From Flectonema sp. DT1601 (lineage: Eukaryota > Euglenozoa > Diplonemea > Diplonemida > Diplonemidae), in contig OZ025783.1 in NCBI GenBank assembly GCA_964019425.1, forward strand, positions 682,001-746,000: DNA of 64,000 nucleotides, written 5' to 3'. The notes under the pieces were generated by a model. That model ran no database searches. It saw only the letters and a list, made by a program, of their open reading frames with translations, and was not told the origin of the DNA. Below, piece after piece: positions 33,601-45,948 of this stretch; position 1 is the first letter of the stretch; the number at the start of each line of letters is the position of its first letter. The position numbers and the translations under genes were made by a program.

Positions 33601-36600
33601 ATGCAAAGAATTCACTAATGAACTGCAAAGTCTACTTCAAACAACTGATTTACCACTTTTATGTGAGCAATATGCAGCCTTGACTGATATTCTTCAGAAA
33701 TATGAATGCGATCCGTCAAATCTTTCTGACTTATCAAGAGTCGTATCAGATTCAATTTCACACAAAGATCTCAACGATACTCTACAAGAGTTACTGTCTG
33801 CAACATCACCGTCAGCAATCATTGATACAATAAAAAAACTGATTCAAGCAGAACAAGAAAACGAAGAAGTCCAACAGGTGGTTAGGAGAGAAACAACAAT
33901 TCACTCACCGCAGGATACTGAAGCATCTGAAAAAAGTGTTGCGGAACTGGTATCAAAATCCTACAGAAGAATTAGAGAGCTAGAAGCTGAAGCAAAGGAT
34001 GTCAGTAAAATAGCGAACGCGAATCACGCTGATATTCAACAGATTGGAGGAAGTGTTAGTGAATTGGTTCAGAGTTTGTATGATCAGATAACTGAATTAC
34101 AAAAACAAGTTGAAGGAGGAAATGATGAAGTCAGTCGTCTTCTTGACATCATAGAACGTCTCGAGGCGAGGTTTTCAGCTCTTCAAGTAGAATCTCAGGG
34201 ATATTGTGATGAGATTGCTCAGTTGAATGAAAAGGTGTCGGGTTCTCATAGAGTAAAGATAGATGAACCAGACACCTCTCTCAGTTACTTACAAAAGGAA
34301 CTCGCAGACCTCACAAGTCGACGTTCTAGTGAGGCATCATTCGATTCTATGGATCCGATATATCAAAGTACGACTATGTTATCATTTAGAATGCCAACAC
34401 CACTCTCTGGAAGAATCTCTTTAGATAGCGTCTTTGACGGCAGAACAATGTCCCTTCGCGACAAACTATTTGACGATGTTTTAGCCCAACCGCCTTCAAC
34501 AGCATCGTCACTGTCTCCTGCTGATCAAAAGATGATAAGAGATATCGAACATGAGTACATGTCAAAGGAAGCGAAGTATCAAGCAAAGATATCGGCTCTG
34601 GAACTAACCGTCGGTGCTCTTGAAACTGCAAATATCGGAATCCCTTCACCAGACCAGGGCGGGGGTTCTAAGAAACGTGATGCGGCCATCAGACGTTTGG
34701 AGAGTGAAGTTGAAAGTTATATTTCGAAAATTGCAAAATTAGAAATGAAGATTGTGAAGCTGGAAAAAACGAAGAAAAATAAAAGCGGTGAAGAAACTAA
34801 ATCAGACAAGGAGCCTGTCACACTCTTACAAGTTGATCACTTGGAAAAGACAACACCGCAGATTGACTTCAGTAATAGACCTTCAGATGAGAAACAATTA
34901 TTTAATCAGCTGCAAGCAGAGCTGGAAGGGTCCAGCAGCTCTGACTCAGAACAAATATCACAAACTGCGATATTTAAAACTAGAATTGCTTGTCTACAAG
35001 ATGTTATATCAGAGAAGAATGCCTTTATTACGGACTTAGAAATCGATTCACAGACAACAGATGGAAGAATTAGATCACTTGAACATGAAATTCAAGAACG
35101 TCTGCTCCACACGGATAAGATTCCTGATGCTAATACAGTCACAATAGCTGAATTACTTTTACAAATAAAAGAAAAAGATTCTTTGATTGAAACTCTCAGA
35201 TTAGATATTGTAGAGCTCAACAAACGACTGGATGTTAATGAAGCTTTTCTTCATGGCTCTACTCCTCAAGTAACCGACATAACAAGTCTTCATACGATTC
35301 TTAACGAGAAGGAAGCTTATATTAAATCACTTGAATCAGAAGTTGCTTCTATTAAAGATACTGACGCTAACCAAAGCAATGAGTCACTGCAGCAACTTTT
35401 ATCAGAAAAAGATTCTCACATCAATTCGTTACAACAGCTGCTGGACGATAATTCTGGGAAACCGACCTCTGAAGATTCTGTTTTAATTAATAAAATAAAA
35501 GAATTAAATGAAAAGTCAGCTACTGAAAGTCGTAATGCCGCTATAAAGATTGCTCAGTTGGAGGCAGAGTTGCAGCCGATTGCGGACGTTGATGATCAGC
35601 GTCGCGATCAAATTATTAAAATTGCAACTCTCGAGACAAAAGATGCAGCACAACAGGAAGCTATTGAGTCTTTGAAGAAGACTATCGAAGAACAACATCC
35701 TTTAAAATTAAGAATATCAGAACTTGAGTCTACAGAAGCAGCACAACAAGTAGAAATCCAATCCTTGCAAGACACTCTCACCACTGCTAAAGAAGAAACT
35801 AATGATGCAACGGGTAAGGTCACTCAACTCGAAGAGGAAAGTGAGTTATTGAAACAGAAAATAAAACTTTTATTTAAACAACAGAACACACTCCAGGAAC
35901 AGGATGATATTGAATTACTGAGGGAAACCAGCAGAAATAAATCAAATCGCATCCAGGTCTTGGAAGCCAAGGTGTCTGAATTACTATCTTCCAATGAGGA
36001 ATTGGCTCCAACACAACAGAAATACGAACAGGCCAGAGAAGAGTTGCTTTCAGCACGAGAACAGCTTCCGATTCTAGAAACCTTACAACAGTTATTACAG
36101 ACGACATCTGGTAGTATTGTTTCTCAAGTTCAGGAGTTAGTAAATGAACAACAGCAACGACAAAATCTAAACGTATCAATATCGACAGTGATGTCAACTG
36201 AGGAGGAATTATCCTCAAAAATAAAAGACATGGAAACCGAAATGGACATCCTACAGGCGGATAAAATGACACTTCGAAAACTAGAAAATGAAAACGATCG
36301 CTATGAAGCAAAAATAACGACGTTGGCAACGACGTGTGAAGATCTACAAGCGGACCTTTCACAACAAAAGGCAGAGACGAGTATATACAGTAACGAACTT
36401 CAGGAAGTTAGTCAGAAATACTCAAAAGCAGATGAAGCACTTCGATCACTGCGAGGAGGAGCCTTAAAAGCCGATGCAGCAACAGCTGCTGTTCGTCAAC
36501 AATGCGACTCGTTCAAAGCAGAGTGCAGCTCTCTCAAAGAAGAGTTAGTTTTGTTGAAAAATAAATATCAAATTAGACTTGATGATGAATACAACCAATG

Positions 36601-39600
36601 GGCTACTCAACTCGGATGGGAGGTGATTGGATCACCAAGTGGAATACTACACAGTTATGATGATTTATTATTAATAAGAAAGGATGTCTTAGGGAGTATG
36701 AATACTTCAGCCAAACCTTCAGTTCAACAATCTGACCAGGTTCAGCATTTAAGAGAAGTAGCAAAAAAACGAATCATGGATGAAATCCAATTCTGGTCAT
36801 CAGTTGGGTTCACTCCGACGTCGGGGGAGTCATACGTCCAGGATGATGTCATTGATGTTAGATTAAAAATAAAAAAAAGTATAATTTCAGGTCAGAACAC
36901 AATAGAACAACTCAATCAGCTTCAACAAACAACAGCATTGAAACCATCGGAAGAAGTTAACTACTGGAATAGCGTTTTAGGAAAACCAACTTTGCAGGGA
37001 TCTGTTTCACACAATGACGTAGCTCAACTACGTGATGAGGTTAAAGCGATCATATTATCAAAGAAAAACCAACTTGGCGATACGCAACTAATGAAAAATT
37101 TAGTTGAAGAAAACCTATTATGGAGTGAGGTACTTGGAACACAACCTCTTAGAGATGATGAACTCACTTCAGATGCAATCAAAACTGTTCGAAACAGAGC
37201 AGTCACTTTACTGACATCAGATAGGGCAGCTGAACAGTTGAGAGATACATTGATTGAAGAAAACAACTTTTGGTGTACTGCTTTAGATATTCCTACTGGT
37301 CCTCCTCCTACATACGAATCGATCACAAATCTTCGTCAGGAAGTATTATCTACGCTGGTCGATAAATCACAAACTCTTTCTAATATATTAGCATCGCAGC
37401 CTACCCTTGAAAGTGTGACATCACTTCGTCATCGTATATCAGACAGTCATAAGGATTCATCATCACATTCTGCTACTGAAACAACAACACCTGAACTTGA
37501 TCAGGTTCTTAAGGAAGAACAACAGTTCTGGCTTGAGGTATTACAAAGAGAGGATCAGCGCAAACCAACAACAGAATCCATCAAAAACCTTCGAAATGAA
37601 GTTCTCGAACAATTAGTGCAACAGACAGAAAGTCTGAATTCTGTGCTGTCAGAAGAAGCAGAGTTGTGGAAGGATATATTAGGTGCTACTCATCCAATAG
37701 TGAGGAGCAGTGAAATCTCACCCAACGGAGTTAAGGCTATGAGAGACACTGCAGTGGCTACGCTCGCAGAAAATACAGCAACGTTAAATAATATGCTGAC
37801 AGAGGATCACGAACTGTGGAGTCAGATCCTGGACTCACAAAGTGAAGAACCTGATCTTATAACACCATCAACAGTACACACTATGAGAACTGCGGCACTT
37901 AAACAACTCCGTCGGGGCGACATGTCGTCGTACCTCACTCAGGAACATCTTTACTGGTCTGATATTATTAACTCAACAGTAGAATGTGAGAACCCCACCG
38001 TAGATGATGTACAACAAATAAAGGAAATGGGTGTTGAAATGCTTAAGCAAGAAGTATTAAAAATACGTGAGGAGTATCAATTTAATAATCAAATTGAGAA
38101 ATATCACAACGAAGAAGAACGTGACTTTTGGTGTGAAATACTAAACGAGTCTGCATCAGAGACTCCGGTTGATTCGAGAGAGGAATTACAGCGTCTGCGG
38201 AATCGTTCTGTTGAGTACTTGAAAGACGGCAGTGCTGGTACGTCCAAACCATTAAAAAAATCTGCACCTTCTCCAGATGACGACACAGATTTCGAAAGTG
38301 ACAGAAGTAGTCCTCATGATGTTCCCGTGGCTTTGATCAACAGCTTGAAGACATTGTGGGATTCAGAAAGCACAGCATTGATTAGAAAATGTCATGCACT
38401 TGCTCAGGTATACCTGTAGATTCAATTTATACTTTACATCATTAATTCATGAATTAAAAATAAATTTCAACAAAAAACAGGGAAATCCACAACCACCAGT
38501 AGAACACTCAGAACCAGACTCTGACCTAAAAAGTAATTCACAACTGATGATGTTGAATAGTTTAAAAGATAAGTTATGCAGTATACATGAGAGATATGCG
38601 ACCCTAACACAAGAATCATCGCAAGTTGTTAAAGATGAAGTTATGTCTCCGTCAACAGCCTCTCACTATAGTCAGCCACCTCTACATGGGGGAGCAGTAC
38701 CACCACCCCAGACTGCGATTACTGAACCAAGTAGTAGTTCAAGTGGTATTTATCAATTCTTTAGAAATCGTTCTGTAACTCCAATACCACAAACAAGTAA
38801 TACCGCGAGTAGTGTTTTCTCAATAGACACAACTAAACGGTACAGTTGGGGGAGAATGGTTCACTTAGATATCGGATGGTGGGTAGCTGATAATACTGGT
38901 ACACCAGAACCACAAGTACAAAGTGATATTTTAGATCGATTTGAAACATTATTGAAATCCTCTGAAGAGAAGGATAAATCAATAATAGTCGAGTCGTGGG
39001 ATGATGAAGGCTGTCCTGATGCAGTTGCTGGCACAGACGCACCAGCAACATTAGCAGCAGCATGTCAAGTAATGATGGACTATTCTGGTTTAGAGAATCC
39101 TCTTGAACTTCTCACTGCTGTTTTATCAACGCGTCACTACTTTAATCAAACATCTGCTATCATGTCGTGTAATTTATCATCTGTTTTACTACACCAGTCG
39201 AAATTGATTGGAGAAACATGTGATCCAGACCACCGACTGTACCCTTCTTGTACAGATGTTGAAGTTTTCATTTTAGTTCTACTGACGCTCACTGATGCAG
39301 AACTACGTAAGTTGTATGGAATTGATCTTCAATCCAATAACAGTAATAGCAGATTGTGTTCTGCTAGTTCTCTTAAATATCACATTGCTCAGGTTACTAG
39401 GACTTGTCTTCATCAGGACTTTGAGAATGATGAGATTATGAAGTGGGGTAGTTTAGGTACGCTGATGTTTAACATTTTAACACGTTCTGATAATGAAATT
39501 CCAGCAACTGTTTTCCGAGTTGTAAAAGTTTCACAAAATGTAGCAGAAGATCACTTACTCGTATCAGATGGCAGCAACTACGGTTGGGCTGCTCCTATTC

Positions 39601-40517
39601 GCTGTACATCAAACCCTCCTTCTGAAGAGTCACTCAAATCGAATCAAAACTCTTCTGAGGTGACCATTTCTTTTAGAATCACAAACTTACAAGCTGGAGC
39701 TCGAATCCCTCATTCTCAATCAGATGTTTTAATACCTCCGTTCTCGTGTTTTACAATTCAATCAGTTGAAGAAAAGAATTCAAAACTAATTCTCGTTACT
39801 ATGAAATGGAATTGTGTTCCTCACATGGTCGGTTTAGGTACCCGTCTGGATGGGATGTCAATTGTTGAAGGTCTCGAAATGACTGCCCATTCCGGACAAG
39901 AAAATACCACCATGCGACTCCCTGTTACAAAACTGTTATCGGAATTGCAAGCAACTTCCTCAACGGTTCATTCTAACTCAGAGATCTCTCGGCTTGAAGA
40001 GCTAGTTAGTGAGGAGCAGAACAGAAGTGATAAGCTTCGTGCGGCTTTGAGTGAAGCTACAAAAGGCTACGAGCAGAATGAAGTAACAGCACATAAATTG
40101 AGACAAACTGAGAATGAACACAAAATACTTATGAATGAAGTTCAAAGATTACGAGATGATCTGACTCAAGAATCAGAATTATGTCGCGAACTTGATGATC
40201 AAAGAATGGCTCTACAGAATGCCTTATCATCAAAACCATCTCGTGTACCACTAACTGAACTTATCTACTCATCGTGGAATAAGTTGGAAGCTTCCCGTCG
40301 ATCAACGAGAGAACTGAAGAGTACCCTTCCAAAGATGGATAAACCACGTGACCTTTCAGTTATCTTAGGAACCATTGAAGACCTTCATGAAAAGATGAAA
40401 TGGGCAATACAATCACTACTCACACCACAAGAGATATCTGCGTGTAAGGATGTTACAAAAGATACAAAACCGAAAATCCAACCGAAGCCGGCAGATGTAA
40501 AGGGACGTTGGAAATAA
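27693..40517 (+). CDS. Giant coiled-coil repeat protein with C-terminal ART-like domain
   Basis: Four exons, 27693-27972, 28078-28259, 28337-38407 and 38481-40517, give 4189 residues. After a Pro/Ser-rich start, long coiled coils fill residues 150-880. From about 890 to 1950, loosely repeated helical units of 32-36 residues follow a pattern like QQ..I..L...LG..S..DL. Coiled coil returns until about 2890. A tandem repeat with E..xW..vLg spans about 2900-3450. Exon 4 adds a globular domain (about 3630-3950) whose end, FRVVK then SQSDVLIPPFSCFTI, resembles mono-ADP-ribosyltransferases, and a last coiled coil. The intron at 27973-28077 is 105 nt with no in-frame stop, so its removal is inferred from splice sites and A-rich content. 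The protein is probably structural; no orthologue is recognised. Confidence 0.85.
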
Positions 40518-41170
40518 TTTCTCGAACCTTAATTTCTGTTTTAATCTAAACAGTTTACGTACTAATTTACTTTAATACCGTTGTATCCCACTGAGTTTTG
40601 TATTGTTTTCAATTCGGGGACTTTTCTTACTTTAGTAATTGGAACACAGTTACTGGATAAACTCACAATGATTCTGTATCCGTTTTCTCTTTTTTCTTTT
40701 TTTCCCCTTTAAATGCTGTTGAGTAATTGTTTTCCTTACTTTGCGCTTACGTGAGTCACGTTGAAACGGAGATATAACTTCTTTGTTTTTATTTATTGCT
40801 TGCGTTGTTGCAACGCCGTCTTAGTAGTTTATTCATTTACTTTATTCAGAAGTATGACTTTATTAGCCTTAAGGGTAGTATTATAGTTTTTTTTTTTTTA
40901 AATAAAGTTGCTGTTCTAGCTTCACATCCCCTCCCTTGGAAAAAAAAACTTTCCTTATATCACCGAACCTTCCACTTGACACAAATTGCTATTTATTTTT
41001 TTTTATGTGACTGACTATTAGAAAACAAGCTTTATATAGATTGCGCTCATCCCCCCCTTTTGGAACCGACTTATAGATTAATTTTTAGTATTAAAAGATA
41101 GTTGAAGTTTTATTGTATTAAAATTGTTTAAAATATAATAATTCCTAAAACAGTAGATTATTAGTAACTA
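40518..41170. other. Intergenic spacer, 653 nt
   Basis: A/T rich with T and A runs. It holds the 3' UTR of the coiled-coil gene and the leader of the methyltransferase gene, with an acceptor AG at 41152-41153 that is less pyrimidine-rich than most. No further gene is supported. Confidence 0.5.
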
Positions 41171-42565
41171 ATGTCAGGGGACGATTCACCTACAGAACCA
41201 CCACTTCGCCTCCGCCGTGCGGAGAAGATTCTTCGCGAACGGTGTGGAAATATTTGTATTGTGTTAGAAAAGACGTGTGATATTCATAACGTTCAGGCGG
41301 TTGTAAGAACAGCAGAATCTCTTGGAATTCAAAACATGATGATCATTGAGCCTTCTTATGTAAAGGGACTCGACGCACACGAATTCAACGTTCCTGACAA
41401 GACTAACGCACCAGAAACCGCACCAGTTCAAGAAATAGTTGCGCTGCTACACCAAAAACTTAAACGTATGGAATTGGGTTCAGCAAGCTACGATGTTGAA
41501 AACGTTAAACCGAAAGGTATGTTCCAACACCACCAACGCTCTTATTTGTTTTACCTAATTATATGATTGGGATCTGAGAACCTGTGAGAGTGATGTTCTT
41601 GTCTTCCATGTTATTACTTGATTATTTAAAGAAAAAAAAATTTAAATCTAATTTAAAAAAAAAACTTCAATACAAAAAACAACATAGGATGCGGAGATCT
41701 TTGGCGTGCGACCTGCACCCTCCAAGACGGTACCACAGCAGTAGGCCGCCCAACTAAGAGTAGGAAAGAAGCTCTGCGAATGGCTGCTTCTGCATGCATG
41801 ATGCTTGTTGATAAAGACTACTCTGAGCCTAAAGCTATGAAACCAGTTAAAGTGATTGAAGAACCGAAGAGAGTATCATCTCACGTCAATAAGGGTGCTG
41901 ATAAATGGCTGACCATTAGGAGATTCAAAAATAGCTTAGACTGCGTTAATGAGCTCGTCAAAGAAAACTGGTCCATCTGGTGTACAGCATTGAGTGAGAA
42001 CGCGATACCACTTGATGTCGACACACCCAGGGATATTATACCCGAAAAGATGGCTATCATAATAGGGAGTGAAGCTTACGGTGTTAGTCCTGAATTTATA
42101 GCTGCAGCAGATCGAGTAGTTTATCTTCCGATGTATGGATTTACTGAATCTCTTAATCTCAGTGTAGCTTCTGCAATGGTAATTCAAAGAATAATGGATT
42201 TAAAGTCTAATGTTCGTGGGACTCTTTCAGAAGCAGACTCTCTAGCTTTGAGGAAATCGTGGTGGGATAACTTAACACCAAACCCAACTAGTAAAAGTGT
42301 TCTCTCATCATTTTTTAATAAGTTTACAAGTCCTGAAGGTCTAACAGTTGAGACATCACTCGATCTCCGACAAGGTAGGTGTGATACCCAACGTCATAAA
42401 GTTATAAATTCACCACATGCTAGTCAGAAGTTATTGGCCGCTGCCGCCGCTGCACGTGGAGAGCTCGCTGACCAACCCACTGAGAGCTCTAGCTTCCGCG
42501 ATCCTTTACTGTTAGCGACTGGTGTTGCCATTGGTGTTGCGGCAATGAAATTCTTGGAAAGATAG
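41171..42565 (+). CDS. SpoU/TrmH-family RNA 2'-O-methyltransferase with inserted dsRBD-like domain
   Basis: Two exons, 41171-41516 and 41688-42565, phase 1, give 407 residues. SPOUT motif 1 is NVQAVVRTAESLG (residues 40-52, with the conserved Asn and Arg). Motif 2 is IIIGSEAYGVSPE (239-251) and motif 3 is LPMYGFTESLNLSVASA (262-278). Together they form the knotted SAM site of TrmH-type enzymes, which methylate ribose 2'-OH in tRNA or rRNA. Between the first strand pair and the KWL segment (188-190), residues 84-160 read like a double-stranded RNA binding domain: a helix VQEIVALLHQKL, three strands ending LQDGTTAVG, then SRKEALRMAASACMMLV. The C-terminus has Ala runs and a hydrophobic stretch (DPLLLATGVAIGVAAMKFL) that could anchor it to a membrane. 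The enzyme family is firm, the target RNA unknown. Confidence 0.88.
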
Positions 42566-42872
42566 AAAACAAGCTTAGGAACGATAGTTTCTATTGCCTG
42601 AAAGCTTTCAGTAGGAATCATGTATTAGAATTATTCTCTACTTTCTTATTCATCTTCATATTGTAATGTTGTTATCATTTACTCCGTTCGCTGACTTTAG
42701 TCAGCTCTGAATCACTAGAGTTGAAAAAGTGATCCTCAACACGTGTGTTATATAACTCTTATTACAGGAAGCCAATACCCATGTCTGTTATTGTCGGTCT
42801 GGTATTGTTTTACTGATTGTTTTGGTTACATTTTTTCATTATCAGTATTTCAGTTATAACACACATTCGACT
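42566..42872. other. Intergenic spacer, 307 nt
   Basis: It holds the 3' UTR of the methyltransferase gene and two candidate leader acceptors (AG at 42844-42845 and 42852-42853) in a TTTTTTCATTATCAG context. Nothing else is visible. Confidence 0.5.
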
Positions 42873-43535
42873 ATGAGTAAAATTGCACACGTTATAACAG
42901 GAATGTTGTCAGTTGTTGTACTAGTGTTGTGTTCGACCTCACTAACTGACAGTCACGGTGTTATGAAAATGATAAGTGAAAACAAGGACTTAAAAACCAT
43001 CGCAGGTAACGTAAAGCTCCATTCACTTATGGGATATCCGTATGGATTTGGTGTGTTCAAAGACCAGTATGAGAATGGATGGCAAGACAAGAGAAATCCA
43101 ACTGACCACCCAGCTCATTTTGTTAAAGCCTTAAGCTGTGACAAACACACTCGTCTTGGAACAGCACTGAAAGGATGTGTTTGTATTTGTCTATTTCTAT
43201 CAACTGCTGCTGTAGTAATTTCATTCTTTGGAGTATTGACTACCAGTCGTTGTACGGGAATCCTAGCTGTAACAATAAACGTTATGTTGGTCGGGTTCTT
43301 CATGCTAGCAGTTGGTATCACAGCTGAGCTTTATTCTGGATCATTCCCTTGTGGAATGTTTAAAAAAGATGTAAATATTACACTGAAGGACTACTTTGAT
43401 CTGGGGGCAATCGTTATAGTTCTACTGATGGGATTGATTTCAGCTGTTACTAACATCTTAGTTCATATTTACTTCAACTCTATTAATAAGAACGATCAGG
43501 AGGATGTTAAGGAATGTCCTCTTGAGTGTGCTTAA
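42873..43535 (+). CDS. Four-transmembrane protein, claudin/amastin-like topology
   Basis: 220 residues. The ATG at 42873 is preferred over upstream in-frame non-ATG codons because acceptor sites lie just before it. Four hydrophobic helices are visible: about 5-27, 105-127, 130-155 and 176-200. An 80-residue region with the one long loop lies between helices 1 and 2, and a short Cys-containing loop between 3 and 4. This layout is shared by claudins, PMP22 and the amastins of kinetoplastids. I do not see the amastin signature or the claudin W-GLW-C-C motif, so no family is claimed. The C-terminus is short, acidic and Cys-containing. Confidence 0.75.
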   Translation: MSKIAHVITGMLSVVVLVLCSTSLTDSHGVMKMISENKDLKTIAGNVKLHSLMGYPYGFGVFKDQYENGWQDKRNPTDHPAHFVKALSCDKHTRLGTALKGCVCICLFLSTAAVVISFFGVLTTSRCTGILAVTINVMLVGFFMLAVGITAELYSGSFPCGMFKKDVNITLKDYFDLGAIVIVLLMGLISAVTNILVHIYFNSINKNDQEDVKECPLECA

Positions 43536-44034
43536 CCTAACGGTACAAATTTATTTATGTAATCTGAGTTTCCACTCCTAGCAGGAAATTTCGGAGAGTT
43601 CTTTTTTTTTAATATTCTTCTGACTTCTTTTCCTTCCTCTCCAAAAACTTTCCCACAAGATATTCTAACAGTCTTTGTGGGTTGAGATTTAATTTATTGT
43701 GATGTGGTAGTGTGGATTTCAATACTACTTTTTCAAATAAATTTAAAATTATATTTTGTAGACTTCCTTAATCCTCTCTTAGTCAGAAAGGATTGTACAA
43801 ACCAACGGTCAATATCTGATGCCGGTATTACATGAATCAAGATTCTAATTTGGAAAGCTGACTATTTTTAGACAGCTTTCTTCCTTCCCTTTCGATTCAC
43901 TCAATTTTTAGTAGCGATAAAGAATAATCACCTCTATCGGTGTATCTAATTCGCAACAATCTTGTCTAACATTGATTCAGTTATGTGATATATTACTGCT
44001 CTACTTATTTAATCAGCTTATCATACAAAAAGAA
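43536..44034. other. Intergenic spacer, 499 nt
   Basis: A/T rich, with pyrimidine tracts (such as TTCTTCTGACTTCTTTTCCTT near 43620). It ends in the ABCF2 leader acceptor AG at 44015-44016. No gene is seen. Confidence 0.5.
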
Positions 44035-45948
44035 ATGCCAAGAAAGGACCGCCCAGGAAAGGACAGAAAGGCCAGAAAGGCAGCTGAAGCAGAATCAAAG
44101 TTGACCGAAGTCAGCTCTAAGGGATGTGCTCTTAGCAAGACTGGTGCCGTCACCAACTTTGAACCCCCAAATTTTGACGACCAGGACAGAAACATTAAAG
44201 TGAGCTCAGTCGACATCAACTACCACGGAAACAACATTCTGGTTGACGCAAAGCTAAACTTTGTTGTAGGAAGAAGATACGCTTTGATTGGTTCAAACGG
44301 ATGTGGAAAGTCTACCCTGATGAACGTCTTAGGTGCTGGTGAAATTGATCTTCCACCAAAGGTTGATTACTTCCACTTGAAGGAAGAAGTTGCATCTACT
44401 CCAACTTCCGTGTTGGAGATGGTACTTTCGGCTTCTGATGAACAGGAGCGTCTTGAGAAGGAACTTGAAATCCTTCAGGAGATGGGAGACAACTCCGCGG
44501 CTCAGGTGAGACTTGACGAAATCTACGAACGTCTCGATGAGTTGGAAGCCGAGCCTGCTGAGCACAGAGCCGCTAAGATTCTTGCGGGTCTTGGTTTCGA
44601 TCACGAGAAACAACAGCGTCCAACTTCCGCCTTCTCTGGAGGTTGGAGAATGAGAGTCGCTCTTGCTCAGGCACTTTTCCTCAACCCTTCCCTTCTTCTT
44701 CTCGACGAGCCAACTAACCACTTGGATATTGAAGCGATTGTGTGGTTAGAGAAATACCTCGCTGCGTTCAAGGGAATCTTGTTGATGGTTTCCCACTCCC
44801 AGGATTTTATGAACGCTATCTGTACTAACGTTATTAGAATGCACAAGGGTTCCCTTACTTACTATTCCGGAGGATACGATGCCTACGTAACTACTAGAGC
44901 TGAGATGGAGGAGAACCAGCAAAAGAGAAGAGACTGGGAACAGGATCAGATTTCTCACATGAAGGACTACATCGCTAAGTTCGGTCACGGAAGTGCAAAG
45001 TTGGCTAAGCAGGCGCAGTCGAAGGAAAAGGTGTTGGAAAAGATGGTTAGAAACGGTCTCGTTGAGGCCGTTGAAAGAGACGCTCAGGTTTCATTTGACT
45101 TCTCAGATGGAGGAAAGCTCCCACCTCCAATCATCGCGTTTAACGACGTGTCATTTAAGTACGAGACTATGGATACTAACCTTTACACAAAGGTTAACTT
45201 TGGTCTTGATCTCGACTCAAAGGTTTGTCTGGTAGGACCTAACGGAGCCGGAAAGACAACATTAATGCAATTGATTACTGGTGAATTAGAAGCAACTGAT
45301 GGATACGTTCAGAAGAATGCTCACTGTGTTATCGCAAGATTTGCTCAGCACGCCGTTGACCAGCTTCCACTTGAATTGACCCCATTGGAGTACATGGTTA
45401 GGGAATACACTGACTGTAAGGAAATTGAAAAGCATCGTTCTCACCTTGGAAAGTTCGGTATTACCGGAAAGACCCAAACTCAGCCAATGGATCAGCTCAG
45501 TGATGGTCAGAAGAGTAGAGTAACCCTCTCATGGATGGCAAGAAAGGAACCTCACTTGATTCTTCTCGACGAACCTACTAACCATTTAGACATGGTATGC
45601 GTTTACTTTAAATATATTCTCAACAATAATTAGTTTTATCTAACACTCAACCATCTCACCAACAGGATTCTATCGATGCTCTCGCCAAGGGTCTTAACGG
45701 CTTTGCTGGAGGTGTTGTTTTAATTTCTCACGACATGAGACTTATTGCTCAGGTGTGTATATTTAATTTTTTTAAAATACTTTGAGACTCAGCCTTCTCC
45801 ACTAACATAACAAATACAGGTCTGTGCCGAAATCTGGATTAGTGACAACGGTACCGTCACCAAGTTCAAGGGTGAAATCGCCGACTACAAGAAGCACGTC
45901 CAGAAGAGAATTGAAGCTGCGGAAAAGGTTATGGAGAAGAAAAAGTAA
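44035..45948 (+). CDS. ABCF2: ABCF2/ARB1-type twin-ATPase translation or ribosome factor
   Basis: Three exons, 44035-45594, 45666-45752 and 45820-45948, all phase 0, give 591 residues, normal for ABCF2/Arb1. Both ATP cassettes are complete. Cassette 1 has Walker A GSNGCGKST, signature FSGGWRMRVALAQAL and Walker B LLLLDEPTNHLD. Cassette 2 has GPNGAGKTT, LSDGQKSRV and LILLDEPTNHLD, with the second LISHD switch in exon 2. The linker EENQQKRRDWEQDQISHMK followed by the FGHGSAKLA stretch is diagnostic of ABCF2. It has no membrane segments; the family is cytosolic and works in ribosome biogenesis. Codons are strongly biased to C-ending and AAG forms compared with neighbours, as expected of a highly expressed gene. 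Start chosen at the ATG 19 nt after a leader acceptor. Confidence 0.96.
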
